64,000 bases of DNA from Candidatus Binatia bacterium (lineage in GTDB: Bacteria > Desulfobacterota > Binatia > Bin18), in assembly GCA_022820725.1 (NCBI GenBank), contig JAJEFA010000012.1, positions 124,001 through 188,000 of the forward strand. Reading direction: 5' to 3'. Of the stretch, positions 18,907 to 29,326 are shown piece by piece; the stretch's first letter is position 1, and the number at the start of each line of letters is the position of its first letter. Below the pieces are notes generated by a model. That model saw nothing but the letters and a program-made list of their open reading frames with translations, was not told the origin of the DNA and did no database searches. Both the position numbers and the translations under genes were made by a program.

Positions 18907-19205
18907 CACTGGGTCCCCCGCTCGCCGTGTACCTCTTCTCGCTCCTCCAGACCATATTCCCGGTCCAGACGATTCATCAGCCACACATACACGAAGATCA
19001 GGATGACAAAGACATACATTGAGCCCTGTTGCGCCATCCAAAAACCAAGCCGAAAGCTGCCTAGCCGAATGGTGTTCAGCTCGTCAACACAGAGAATGGA
19101 CAGTCCAAAAGAAACGAGAAACCAGACGCTGAGCAGGGTTCCGACAATGAGAAGATTCGTGCGCCAGTAACGTTGGGACAGGTAGGATACGGATTCATCT
19201 TTCAT
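18906..19205 (-). CDS. DUF4212 small subunit of a sodium/substrate symporter
   Basis: 99 residues from the ATG at 19205, which follows GAGGTGTGTCATAT. It has two membrane helices with YWRTNLLIVGTLLSVWFLVS and LGFWMAQQGSMYVFVILIFV, and the motif MNRLDREYGL, typical of DUF4212 proteins. These are always next to an SSS symporter and are thought to be its small subunit. The frame is open to 19253, but the extra 16 residues are not family-like. Translation is coupled to the symporter by the TGATG overlap. Confidence 0.85.
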   Translation of the reverse strand: MKDESVSYLSQRYWRTNLLIVGTLLSVWFLVSFGLSILCVDELNTIRLGSFRLGFWMAQQGSMYVFVILIFVYVWLMNRLDREYGLEEREEVHGERGTQ

Positions 19206-19284
19206 ATATGACACACCTCTTGACAGGCCAGACGGAGGAATCTGAGGAGACACTGCCGTGGTCTTTTCCCAAGATAAAGATCAA

Positions 19285-19695
19285 TTAGGCAGCGTCCGGT
19301 GGCGAGGGAAATTCATGCGAGACAATATAGTGAAGCACGGTCTGGGGGGTAATCAGACCAACCACAACATCTTGGCGAACCACGGGTAAGTGATGGATTT
19401 TCTGCTCTCGTAAAATGGTGAGCACCTGCTCTGCGGGGGTGAATTCGTCGACGGTTATGACATGTTCCGTCATCAGTGTTTCCACAGTCACGTCGTTGGA
19501 ACGCTGGGCAAGAAAGGCGTCGAGCATATCGCTTTCAGTGATGATACCCACAACTCGTCCGTTCGCATCGGTGACAGGCAGGCCGGTGATGTCCAACCGG
19601 GCAAGTTGGCGTGCAGCCTCGGCCAAGGTCGTCTCAGGAGAGACGACCACATCGTTTGCCGCCATAAATTGTCGGGCGTGCCCTTTCACTGACAC
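19285..19695 (-). CDS. CBS domain-pair protein
   Basis: 136 residues made of two CBS domains: FMAANDVVVSPETTLAEAAR to LPVTDANGRVVGIITESDML, and LMTEHVITVDEFTPAEQVLT to LPVVRQDVVVGLITPQTVL. CBS pairs bind adenosine nucleotides and regulate transporters or enzymes. It lies 79 bases upstream of DUF4212 in the same direction, so it may sense energy state for the symporter, which is inference. There is no other domain. The 205 bases between it and the divergent cupin gene show no convincing promoter. Confidence 0.85.
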   Translation of the reverse strand: MSVKGHARQFMAANDVVVSPETTLAEAARQLARLDITGLPVTDANGRVVGIITESDMLDAFLAQRSNDVTVETLMTEHVITVDEFTPAEQVLTILREQKIHHLPVVRQDVVVGLITPQTVLHYIVSHEFPSPPDAA

Positions 19696-19900
19696 CTCCC
19701 TCCCTCCACCACCGGTTGTATTGAGTCAAGCGTAGGCATTGTGACACACTCAACCTATGACGTCGAGATTGTCCATAATCGATGACTCCTCTGCCGCCTT
19801 GCTCATCCCTAGTCATGGCATTATCACCATCTGATCGGCTCGAAGACACTTCACTTCTGTGGTATTGGTGCAACGATACTTTTTAGAGGAGGAATAACAG

Positions 19901-20278
19901 ATGCCAGTTGTCCACAACGAAACAGTAGAAAAATTTGCCCTCCCCGGCTTGGAACACCAGACCCTCGCCGGCCCGGAACATGGCATGCAGACCTTAGAAA
20001 TGTGGATGCAAACCATCAAGCCCGGCAGTGGAACGCCCGTTCACCGTCACGACTGTGAAGAGGCTATCGTGGTGTTGCGTGGCTCGGGACGCTTGACGGT
20101 CGAGGGAAAGGATACGGATTTCGGTCCGAACTCAACCCTCCAAATACCACGCGATGTGATCCATCAGATAGTCAATACCGGAACGGAAGATATGTTCATT
20201 GTTGCGGCGCTCGGCCAAGCACCGGTCAGAGTCTGTACTGCAGACAATGAACATATGCCCCTCCCCTGGCAAGACTAA
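19901..20278 (+). CDS. Small cupin-domain protein
   Basis: 125 residues. The cupin core reads PGSGTPVHRHDCEEAIVVLRGSGRL (motif 1 with two His and one Glu for the metal) and IPRDVIHQIVNTG (motif 2 with His). It is a single-domain beta-barrel protein, probably metal-binding and cytoplasmic. The function is not determined by sequence; such cupins may be dioxygenases, isomerases or sensors. AGAGGAGGAATAACAG precedes the ATG. It is convergent with the VanZ-like gene, and the two stops overlap by four bases. Confidence 0.8.
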   Translation: MPVVHNETVEKFALPGLEHQTLAGPEHGMQTLEMWMQTIKPGSGTPVHRHDCEEAIVVLRGSGRLTVEGKDTDFGPNSTLQIPRDVIHQIVNTGTEDMFIVAALGQAPVRVCTADNEHMPLPWQD

Positions 20279-20754
20279 GGTGTCGGCGCGCTGGCTGAGG
20301 GTCGGACCTCTTCCCCGGCCCTTCTTCTTGCCCACAAAAAGAAGCTGCCCGCACCCAGCCCGCCACCTATCACATCCGCGATGACATCGGCCATGCTGGA
20401 CACGCGTCCCGGCACGAAGCTCTGATGCCATTCATCGCTGAGCCCATATCCAAGAGTAAAGAGAAGGGTGAAAAGCAAGACCGCCAGAGACGAACATCCC
20501 TCCCACGTCTGTCTGAACGCCACTGTCCAGAGCCAACCCAATACGGCATACGCCGCCACATGGGCCACGGTATCGGAGGAGGGCATCACCTGGGGAAGAC
20601 GCAAGCTAGGTTGATCGGACAGATAGTAGAGAAGTCCGCAATAACTCATGACCGCGAACCATGCGAGAAGCGGTCGGCCCCAAGTCGCCCTCCCCTTTTG
20701 TCCCACCTGTCCTTGCCACATGATACTATCTTCCACACGTCCTCGGCCGTCCAC
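20275..20754 (-). CDS. VanZ-like membrane protein
   Basis: 159 residues from a GTG at 20754. The core WFAVMSYCGLLYYLSDQPSL, AHVAAYAVLGWLWTVAF and LFTLGYGLSDEWHQSFVPGR is the VanZ/phosphotransbutyrylase-like membrane family (four helices, with conserved GxxDEWHQ and P-G-R). The role of VanZ-like proteins outside glycopeptide resistance is unknown. The GTG overlaps the TAG of the DUF711 gene by one base, suggesting translational coupling. An ATG at 20721 is an alternative start. Confidence 0.8.
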   Translation of the reverse strand: MDGRGRVEDSIMWQGQVGQKGRATWGRPLLAWFAVMSYCGLLYYLSDQPSLRLPQVMPSSDTVAHVAAYAVLGWLWTVAFRQTWEGCSSLAVLLFTLLFTLGYGLSDEWHQSFVPGRVSSMADVIADVIGGGLGAGSFFLWARRRAGEEVRPSASAPTP

Positions 20755-21908
20755 TAGTCGACTGCCATGATCCGCGTATTCACAAAATAGGGAAAGTCGA
20801 ACGTGGTCATCTCACCGACCTGCTTACCTGGGATTGGGAGCAGACGAACGGAGAGCGGTTTCTGCAACTTCCAGCCTAACGCCCCAACATCTGAGAGAAG
20901 CCCCATCAGGTGAGGCTGAGAGACATCGCCCGCAAGCGGGATGGTGTCGAGCCCCGTGCCGCACACTGCGGAATAGGTCAGCAGTTGGGGAAGTCGGATT
21001 TTTCCTTGATTATTGCGTTCGGCGAGACCAGCATCTTCGAGCACTGGCAACATAAGTCCACAGTAGCCACACTGATCGAGGGTCGTCTCTTTGAGCGCCG
21101 CGGTGACCAAGGCGGCAGCCGCGAGCGTGCCCGGACTGCCAAAGGGAACGGCGCTGATCCGCTCAATTGCCCGGGCAATACTGCTCCCAGGACCCGGCGC
21201 CGGTGAAAGGTCAAAGCCCGCAAATCGAAAATGCTGCTGTCCAAGGCGTTTCAGACGTCGCGCAAGGGGGCGAAGCTGGCGTTCAAATTCCTGTTGTATC
21301 TGGGTGATAAGCCCGTCCGGGATAAGATCAGGCTGGGCAACGGACTCCACCACCTCCGCGGCTTCAAGGGCAAGGGAGACGGCCGGCGTTCCAGTGTGGA
21401 ACGCTACCGGGAAGAAAGGGGTCTGGGCACGGATATGTATCGCAGCCGCAAACCGGAGATTGCCAAATCCATCCGGCGTCGTGTCTGCGACCGTCTTCAT
21501 AATGCCGGCAATCGCTTGGGTTACGGGCCGAGCAGGGACGTGGTCGCCGTTGCCGAGACACGCGCTGACGAACATGATTTCAGTTCCAGCGATCAGATCT
21601 GGCAACAAGTCAACAAACCGGCGCTCCTCGGGCACGCTCGGGTCGACTGGTCCGAGCGCGCAATAATCCAACCCATTGGCGAGGCAGCAGGCTTCCAGCT
21701 CTTGGGCAAAGCGAAGGACCGTGGCAGGAGAGCAGTCGGCCAAGTACTGAGGAAATGGAGGGGTGGCCAAACGGAGGGTTTGCACCGCTAACCCTTCCTC
21801 CTCGCAGATGGTCTTTACTTCCTGGGCGAAGCGTCCGCCTTGCGTGATCCGATCGGTCTTCAGCGGAAAGCCGGGATCGAGTCCTATCGTAATGGACCGA
21901 ATCTTCAT
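20754..21908 (-). CDS. DUF711 family protein
   Basis: 384 residues. MKIRSITIGLDPGFPL, the cysteine-containing DYCALGPVD, FVSACLGNG, FAGFDLSPAPGP and DQCGYCGLMLPVLED are recognisable DUF711 (UPF0210) blocks. The family has a pyruvate-formate-lyase-like fold and no established reaction. It overlaps the VanZ-like gene by one base and is divergent from the helix-turn-helix gene at 22031 over 122 bases. I cannot assign a substrate. Confidence 0.75.
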   Translation of the reverse strand: MKIRSITIGLDPGFPLKTDRITQGGRFAQEVKTICEEEGLAVQTLRLATPPFPQYLADCSPATVLRFAQELEACCLANGLDYCALGPVDPSVPEERRFVDLLPDLIAGTEIMFVSACLGNGDHVPARPVTQAIAGIMKTVADTTPDGFGNLRFAAAIHIRAQTPFFPVAFHTGTPAVSLALEAAEVVESVAQPDLIPDGLITQIQQEFERQLRPLARRLKRLGQQHFRFAGFDLSPAPGPGSSIARAIERISAVPFGSPGTLAAAALVTAALKETTLDQCGYCGLMLPVLEDAGLAERNNQGKIRLPQLLTYSAVCGTGLDTIPLAGDVSQPHLMGLLSDVGALGWKLQKPLSVRLLPIPGKQVGEMTTFDFPYFVNTRIMAVD

Positions 21909-22030
21909 GGATTTTCCCCGATATCAGCGGCGGGTAGACACATCTTCAGCACTCTCGCCTCCACGTTCTGCCCATTGGCACCGTTCCCATTTATCAGTAT
22001 TATACCTGGGAAAAATAGAGCGATCCGACT

Positions 22031-22576
22031 ATGGCGAAAAAAGAGGAGCCTACGACCCTATCGGACGAACAGGCTACGGGAGAGGGTGCCGATGTTCAGA
22101 TTCGCCTGACGCGCCGTCCTCCGTGGCAACCGTCCCCGCGCCTCCCCGATTATTTGCTGGAAGACGAGCTCAATAGGCTCATGGACCCGCGCGAGTGGAA
22201 AACCTATCGGGCCTTGTGGCGACACTCCATCGGTTTACGACGGACTCCACTGATTACGGCTGGCTATGCCGAAATCTGTGAGATGACGGGTTTGTCCCGG
22301 GCCTCGGTTATCCGGGCTTTGAAAGGGCTCATGAAGAAACGCTATGTCATACGAATCCTCGGACCAGAGGCGAAAGGTGAGACCCGGGTCGAAAAGGCCC
22401 GGTTGCCAACCAAACCGCGCGACGGACATCGATATCTGGTCTGTACGTATCGCGAAGTGATAGAAGGGCGGCTCAAGGACGGAACGCCACTCAAGGATAT
22501 TCCCGAAGGGGGCCTGTTCCCGGAGGAGGTCCAGGTCTTTCGGCGTGAAGAGCAAGACCCGTTATTCTCAAGCTAG
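22031..22576 (+). CDS. Winged-helix DNA-binding protein
   Basis: 181 residues. The middle part reads LDPREWKTYRALWRHSIGL and ITAGYAEICEMTGLSRASVIRALKGLMKKRYVIRI, a typical helix-turn-helix with wing, close in style to replication initiator and plasmid or phage regulator domains. The tail is charged. There is no effector domain, so it is a candidate transcription regulator or a domesticated mobile-element protein. The gene has no clear ribosome binding site. It is divergent from DUF711 and runs into the HEAT-repeat and htrA genes, so any of these could be its targets. Confidence 0.7.
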   Translation: MAKKEEPTTLSDEQATGEGADVQIRLTRRPPWQPSPRLPDYLLEDELNRLMDPREWKTYRALWRHSIGLRRTPLITAGYAEICEMTGLSRASVIRALKGLMKKRYVIRILGPEAKGETRVEKARLPTKPRDGHRYLVCTYREVIEGRLKDGTPLKDIPEGGLFPEEVQVFRREEQDPLFSS

Positions 22577-22637
22577 CGCCCTTGCATCCAGTCTCCGCGT
22601 GGGGCATCCTCAGTCGATTACAAGTGGTAGCAAACCT

Positions 22638-23411
22638 ATGCGTGTAGGAATAACGCAACAGTATTATGGGCAGAGAGCGGGAGTGGTGCTCGGTATCATT
22701 CTGTTCCTCGCATTCAGCCTTTTCGACTGGACCGTGCCGTGCGTCTCTGAGGCGCAATTTCTGGGCCAGGGTACGCGACTGGGAAACCGCTTGACGCGCG
22801 AGAGTCGGCTGCGGCTGCGACAGGAAAAGCAAAGACGAGGATCGGGACCAGAAATGGAAGAGATTATCCGTCGGCTGGGGAATGACCGGCCGGAAACACG
22901 CATGAGTGCGGTAAAGTCGCTCGGAGAGATGAAAAATCCGCAGACGATTGACTATCTGCTCAATGCGACCGCGGATGCTGATATTCGGGTCAAGGTCAAA
23001 GCCATTGAATATCTGGGTAATATGCGGGCGACCGATGCCACCCCGGCTCTGGCCCAGCAGTTATTTTTACGCGACGTGCATGCCGGAGTCAAAAAAAAGG
23101 TTTTGATTGCCTTAGGCAAAATCGGTGACCCGCGGGGCGCCATGCCTATTATGGAGTTTTTGCGGCGCGACCTTGATGAGCCGACAAAAGGAACGGCCCT
23201 GTTCGCCCTGAAAGAAGTGGGGACGGAGGATGTCCTTACTTTTCTCGACGAATTCTCCCGGATCGAGGAGTCGGTCCCGCTACGAAGGCTGGCTGCTGAC
23301 GCAGCGATGGATATCCGGCATCGCCTCTCGCCGGAATTCGCTCCGGTTGTCCCCTCGTTCGTGAAACAGGTGGAACTGCGAGAAAAGATGGAGAAGGGTG
23401 GGAAACCATAA
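22638..23411 (+). CDS. Exported HEAT-repeat protein
   Basis: About 257 residues. The ATG at 22638 gives a signal peptide or anchor (GVVLGIILFLAFSLFDWTVP) after a short charged N-terminus. A basic linker follows, then four to five HEAT/PBS-lyase-like repeats with RMSAVKSLGEMKNPQTIDYL, IRVKVKAIEYLGNMRATDA and KKVLIALGKIGDPRGAMPI. Such helical repeats usually bind protein partners. It is 60 bases upstream of htrA on the same strand, so an envelope role is plausible but not shown. No name is recognised. Confidence 0.75.
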   Translation: MRVGITQQYYGQRAGVVLGIILFLAFSLFDWTVPCVSEAQFLGQGTRLGNRLTRESRLRLRQEKQRRGSGPEMEEIIRRLGNDRPETRMSAVKSLGEMKNPQTIDYLLNATADADIRVKVKAIEYLGNMRATDATPALAQQLFLRDVHAGVKKKVLIALGKIGDPRGAMPIMEFLRRDLDEPTKGTALFALKEVGTEDVLTFLDEFSRIEESVPLRRLAADAAMDIRHRLSPEFAPVVPSFVKQVELREKMEKGGKP

Positions 23412-23471
23412 TTTCCGGGTGTGGCTGGCAGATGTTTACCTCTGGATTGTTGCTGGAAAGGGAAGGAATGC

Positions 23472-24983
23472 ATGCGTAAGAGCGGATCGGTACAACACGG
23501 CGTTTTCACCGTCGTCATCCTCCTCTTATCAGGGTTACTGCTAGTGGACCGCCCTCCCCTACACGCCCTGGAACTATTCGGCTCGAAAAAAAAGGAGGAA
23601 AAGAGCAAAGAGGAAGCGCGTCCACCGGTGGTGACAAGTGTGAGCCAGCTTCCCGATTTTGCTAATATAGCAAAATCGACCATGCCCGCGGTCGTGAATA
23701 TCTCAACGACCCAGACATCGACACGCCGCTCCCAACGTCGCCAGAGACCCATGCCGGGGCCAAACCCCTTTGGCGGGGAAGACCCATTTGAAGAGTTCTT
23801 CCGTCGCTTTTTTGGCGACCGCCCCCCCCCGCGCCAGCAACGCAGTTTGGGCTCTGGCTTCATTATCAGCCAAGACGGCTATATCGTCACGAATGAGCAT
23901 GTTGTTGGGGATGCCGACAAAATTACGGTCCGCCTCTCGGATGAAGACGAGTTTGAGGCGCAAATTATCGGGACAGACGATAAAACAGACTTAGCTCTGA
24001 TCAAAATTGAGTCGGAAGAACCCTTTCAGAGCGTTCCACTCGGCAACTCATCGGATTTACAGATTGGCGATTGGGTCATGGCTATCGGCAATCCGTTCGG
24101 ACTCGAACAAACGGTGACTGCTGGCATCGTCAGCGCTAAGGGGCGAGTGATCGGGGCCGGGCCGTATGACGATTTTATCCAGACGGACGCCTCGATTAAC
24201 CCCGGTAACTCTGGCGGCCCACTCTTGAACCTCCGTGGGGAAGTCGTGGGCATTAACTCCGCCATCTTCAGTCAGGGTGGTGGCAATATTGGTATTGGCT
24301 TTGCCATCCCGATCGATATGGCGAAGGCCATCATTAACCAACTCAAAGACACGGGGAAAGTAACCCGGGGCTGGCTGGGTGTCGCCATTCAAACGGTCAC
24401 GGCAGAACTCGCAAAATCTTTTGACCTGGATGAACCCATCGGCGCCTTGGTCGCTGAGGTTACGGAGGGTGGACCGGCAGAGAAGGCGGGTCTTGAGCGG
24501 GGCGATATCATTACCCACTTCAAAGGTGAAAAAATTCTGAAATCACACGACCTACCGGCCATGGTGGCACGGACTCCGGTCGGGGAAAAGGTCGAAGTCA
24601 TCGTTCTTCGTGGCGGGAAGGAACAAACCATCTCCGTCGCGCTTGGAGAATTAACCGATCAGATCGCCCAAGGCGGGAGCCGCGAAGAGAGCGAGGCAAG
24701 CTGGGGCCTGACCGTCGCCGATATCTCAGACGAACATCTCCAACGTTACCGCTTGCCAGACAATCAAAAAGGCGTCGTTGTCACCGCGGTTGAGCCCGGC
24801 AGCCCAGCTGAGATGGCTGGCATCCGCCCCGGAGATGTTATCGAGGAGGTGAACCGCCAAGCCGTCAAATCGGTGCACGATTTCACGACGGCTGTAGAGG
24901 AAGTCAAAGACGCAGAGACCCTCCTGCTTCTCGCCCGTCGAGGCAATTTCACGTCGTTCTTCGCACTGCGCAAACAAGGCTAA
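23472..24983 (+). CDS. Periplasmic serine protease HtrA/DegP family
   Basis: 503 residues. A signal peptide ([18 protein letters not shown] region) is followed by a Lys/Glu segment, a trypsin-like domain and two PDZ domains. The catalytic triad is visible: H143 in [12 protein letters not shown]173 in [10 protein letters not shown] and S247 in [11 protein letters not shown]. The first PDZ begins near [10 protein letters not shown] and the second near [10 protein letters not shown]. It degrades or refolds misfolded periplasmic proteins. The ATG at 23472 is chosen because it gives the signal peptide. A clean intrinsic terminator follows the stop. Confidence 0.94.
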   Translation: MRKSGSVQHGVFTVVILLLSGLLLVDRPPLHALELFGSKKKEEKSKEEARPPVVTSVSQLPDFANIAKSTMPAVVNISTTQTSTRRSQRRQRPMPGPNPFGGEDPFEEFFRRFFGDRPPPRQQRSLGSGFIISQDGYIVTNEHVVGDADKITVRLSDEDEFEAQIIGTDDKTDLALIKIESEEPFQSVPLGNSSDLQIGDWVMAIGNPFGLEQTVTAGIVSAKGRVIGAGPYDDFIQTDASINPGNSGGPLLNLRGEVVGINSAIFSQGGGNIGIGFAIPIDMAKAIINQLKDTGKVTRGWLGVAIQTVTAELAKSFDLDEPIGALVAEVTEGGPAEKAGLERGDIITHFKGEKILKSHDLPAMVARTPVGEKVEVIVLRGGKEQTISVALGELTDQIAQGGSREESEASWGLTVADISDEHLQRYRLPDNQKGVVVTAVEPGSPAEMAGIRPGDVIEEVNRQAVKSVHDFTTAVEEVKDAETLLLLARRGNFTSFFALRKQG

Positions 24984-24990
24984 CGGTCTC

Positions 24991-25015
24991 CTGCGGGGCG
25001 CGAGTCGCCCCGCAG
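24991..25015 (+). terminator. Intrinsic terminator of htrA
   Basis: CTGCGGGGCG (24991-25000) and CGCCCCGCAG (25006-25015) form a perfect 10-bp GC-rich stem around a 5-base loop, starting 8 bases after the htrA stop. The sequence TCTCTTGCC follows, giving only a short T-rich tail. It probably ends the transcript that includes the HEAT-repeat protein gene. Confidence 0.8.
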
Positions 25016-25079
25016 TCTCTTGCCGTGCTCGGCTTTTCAGGCGAACAGAAACGCACCAACAACGACGGCATATCTCAGG

Positions 25080-25463
25080 CTATAGCCCCTGAGCCAACTC
25101 GATCAAATAGCCATCCGGGTCACGCACATAGGCTGTCCGTTGCCCCCATGGGCGGGTTGTCGGCGGGGTGACCGGCGTCGCTCCGCCGGCCACTATTTCC
25201 GCATAGGCTGTATCAACGTCGGCAACCTTGAAGCCCAGCTCGAAACCAGGAGCAGTCTGTTGAGCGGGCTCCAGGGCGAGTCCTACCACGGCTGCCATAG
25301 CCGGACGGGTATAAAAGCCAATGCGGGTCACACCAGTGTCGAGTTGCGCATACTCTCCGGAACGATGGCCGAGTTTGAGCCCTAAAACCTGGGTATAAAA
25401 ATCAAGGGCACGATCGAGATCATCAACAATCAAGATGATATAGTCGGCCGCTTCAAGTTGCAT
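25080..25463 (-). CDS. VOC family (glyoxalase/dioxygenase-fold) protein
   Basis: 127 residues. DYIILIVDDLDRALDFYTQVLGL and VRDPDGYLIELAQGL are the two ends of a vicinal-oxygen-chelate module. Here it is a single small unit that would dimerise. The typical first metal His is not in the usual place (DYIILIV), so catalysis is uncertain. Typical members include glyoxalase I, bleomycin-resistance and extradiol dioxygenase relatives. It lies 24 bases downstream of ispH on the same strand, so the two are probably co-transcribed, without a clear functional link. Confidence 0.75.
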   Translation of the reverse strand: MQLEAADYIILIVDDLDRALDFYTQVLGLKLGHRSGEYAQLDTGVTRIGFYTRPAMAAVVGLALEPAQQTAPGFELGFKVADVDTAYAEIVAGGATPVTPPTTRPWGQRTAYVRDPDGYLIELAQGL

Positions 25464-25487
25464 ACACGTGTCCTGGCCAGACCGGCC

Positions 25488-28055
<2,568 letters not shown>

Positions 28056-28121
28056 GTATCCTTCCCCTGAGACAGACACCGCAGTGGGACAGCCTATTGT
28101 CGATTTCCTGTTGGGCTTCGT

Positions 28122-29297
28122 ATGGATATCCCTGATCAAGCAAACAGCCTTCTCAAGGCCGTGCATGACCTCGCTCCCCAGGTCCGTTCGCTCAGTCATC
28201 AGATCGAAACCCAGCGTCGCCTCCCCCAGTCTCTCGTTGATGCTATGGCTGCCGCGGGCATCTTTCGTCTGCTGATTCCTCGCTCGCTTGGCGGTCTTGA
28301 GGTCGATGTATCTACATTCATCCAGACTATTGAGGCGATCGCAGCCTTGGACGGTTCAGTCGGCTGGTCGGCTATGATCGGTGCAACTGGAGGACTGACG
28401 AGCGGCTATCTTCCGCTGGAAGCTGCTCAGGAGATCTATGGCAGCGACCCGCATATCGTCACTGCCGGAGCCCTCGCTCCACACGGAAAGGCCAGACCGG
28501 TCAAGGGAGGCTACTACGTCACAGGACGTTGGCCTTTTAACAGCGGCTGTGAATACTGTGCCTGGCTCATGGGCAACTGTATGATCCATGAGGCTGATGA
28601 GTCTCCTCGTCTGCGTTCCGACGGACGGCCAGACATTCGTCTGATGCTCTTTCCTGCGGCGGAAGCCGACATTATCGATACCTGGTCAGTCTCCGGCCTC
28701 CGAGGAAGCGGCAGTCACGATATCGCGATCCATGATCTCTTTATTCCCACAGGGAGAACAGTCGCATATGGCCTTGAGCCTCCTACACAGCCTGGCCCTC
28801 TCTATGCCTTCCCCACCTTTGGCTTATTGGCAATCGGCGTTGCCAGCGTAGCCGTGGGCATAGCCCGAGGCAGCATTGACTGTCTTATGGGGGTCGCACG
28901 CACCAAGATTCCAACCGGAGGGCGTCGCCCGCTCGGTGAACGACCATTCATCCATATGCAGGTGGCGCAGGCCAAGGCACGGTTTCAGGCAGCCCGCGCC
29001 GGACTCTTTGCCATGGCCCGGGAGATATGGGATATGGTGTGTCAGAAGGAGACGATTTCCCTCGAGCAGCGTGCGGCTATTCGTCTTGCCGCCAACCACG
29101 CCACCAGCGAGTCAGCCGCAGTGGTGGATAGCATGTATACGGTCGCGGGGACCAGTGCCATCTGGGACACGAGTCCGCTCCAGCGGGCTTTCCGCGACAT
29201 CCGCGTGCTGACCCAACACGCGGTCATTGCGCCACCTTTGTATGAGCTTGCCGGTCGGGTATTGTTTGGTCTCAAGACCGATACGTCGATGCTATAG
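28122..29297 (+). CDS. Acyl-CoA dehydrogenase-fold flavoprotein (flavin-dependent monooxygenase type)
   Basis: 391 residues with the acyl-CoA dehydrogenase fold: helical N-terminus (LLIPRSLGGLEVDVSTF), a beta domain (YYVTGRWPFNSGCEYCAWL, TWSVSGLRGSGSHDI) and a helical C-terminus (TVAGTSAIWDTSPLQRAFRDIRVLTQH). The RGSGSHDI and the SPLQRAFRDI..LTQH blocks are those of HsaA/DszC/HpaB-like group D flavin monooxygenases rather than true dehydrogenases, and the typical catalytic Glu region is not evident. A flavin reductase partner would be needed and none is adjacent. Substrate unknown. It follows the formaldehyde dehydrogenase by 66 bases. Confidence 0.72.
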   Translation: MDIPDQANSLLKAVHDLAPQVRSLSHQIETQRRLPQSLVDAMAAAGIFRLLIPRSLGGLEVDVSTFIQTIEAIAALDGSVGWSAMIGATGGLTSGYLPLEAAQEIYGSDPHIVTAGALAPHGKARPVKGGYYVTGRWPFNSGCEYCAWLMGNCMIHEADESPRLRSDGRPDIRLMLFPAAEADIIDTWSVSGLRGSGSHDIAIHDLFIPTGRTVAYGLEPPTQPGPLYAFPTFGLLAIGVASVAVGIARGSIDCLMGVARTKIPTGGRRPLGERPFIHMQVAQAKARFQAARAGLFAMAREIWDMVCQKETISLEQRAAIRLAANHATSESAAVVDSMYTVAGTSAIWDTSPLQRAFRDIRVLTQHAVIAPPLYELAGRVLFGLKTDTSML

Positions 29298-29326
29298 TCG
29301 TCTGACCACTTTCCTCTTCTCGCATG

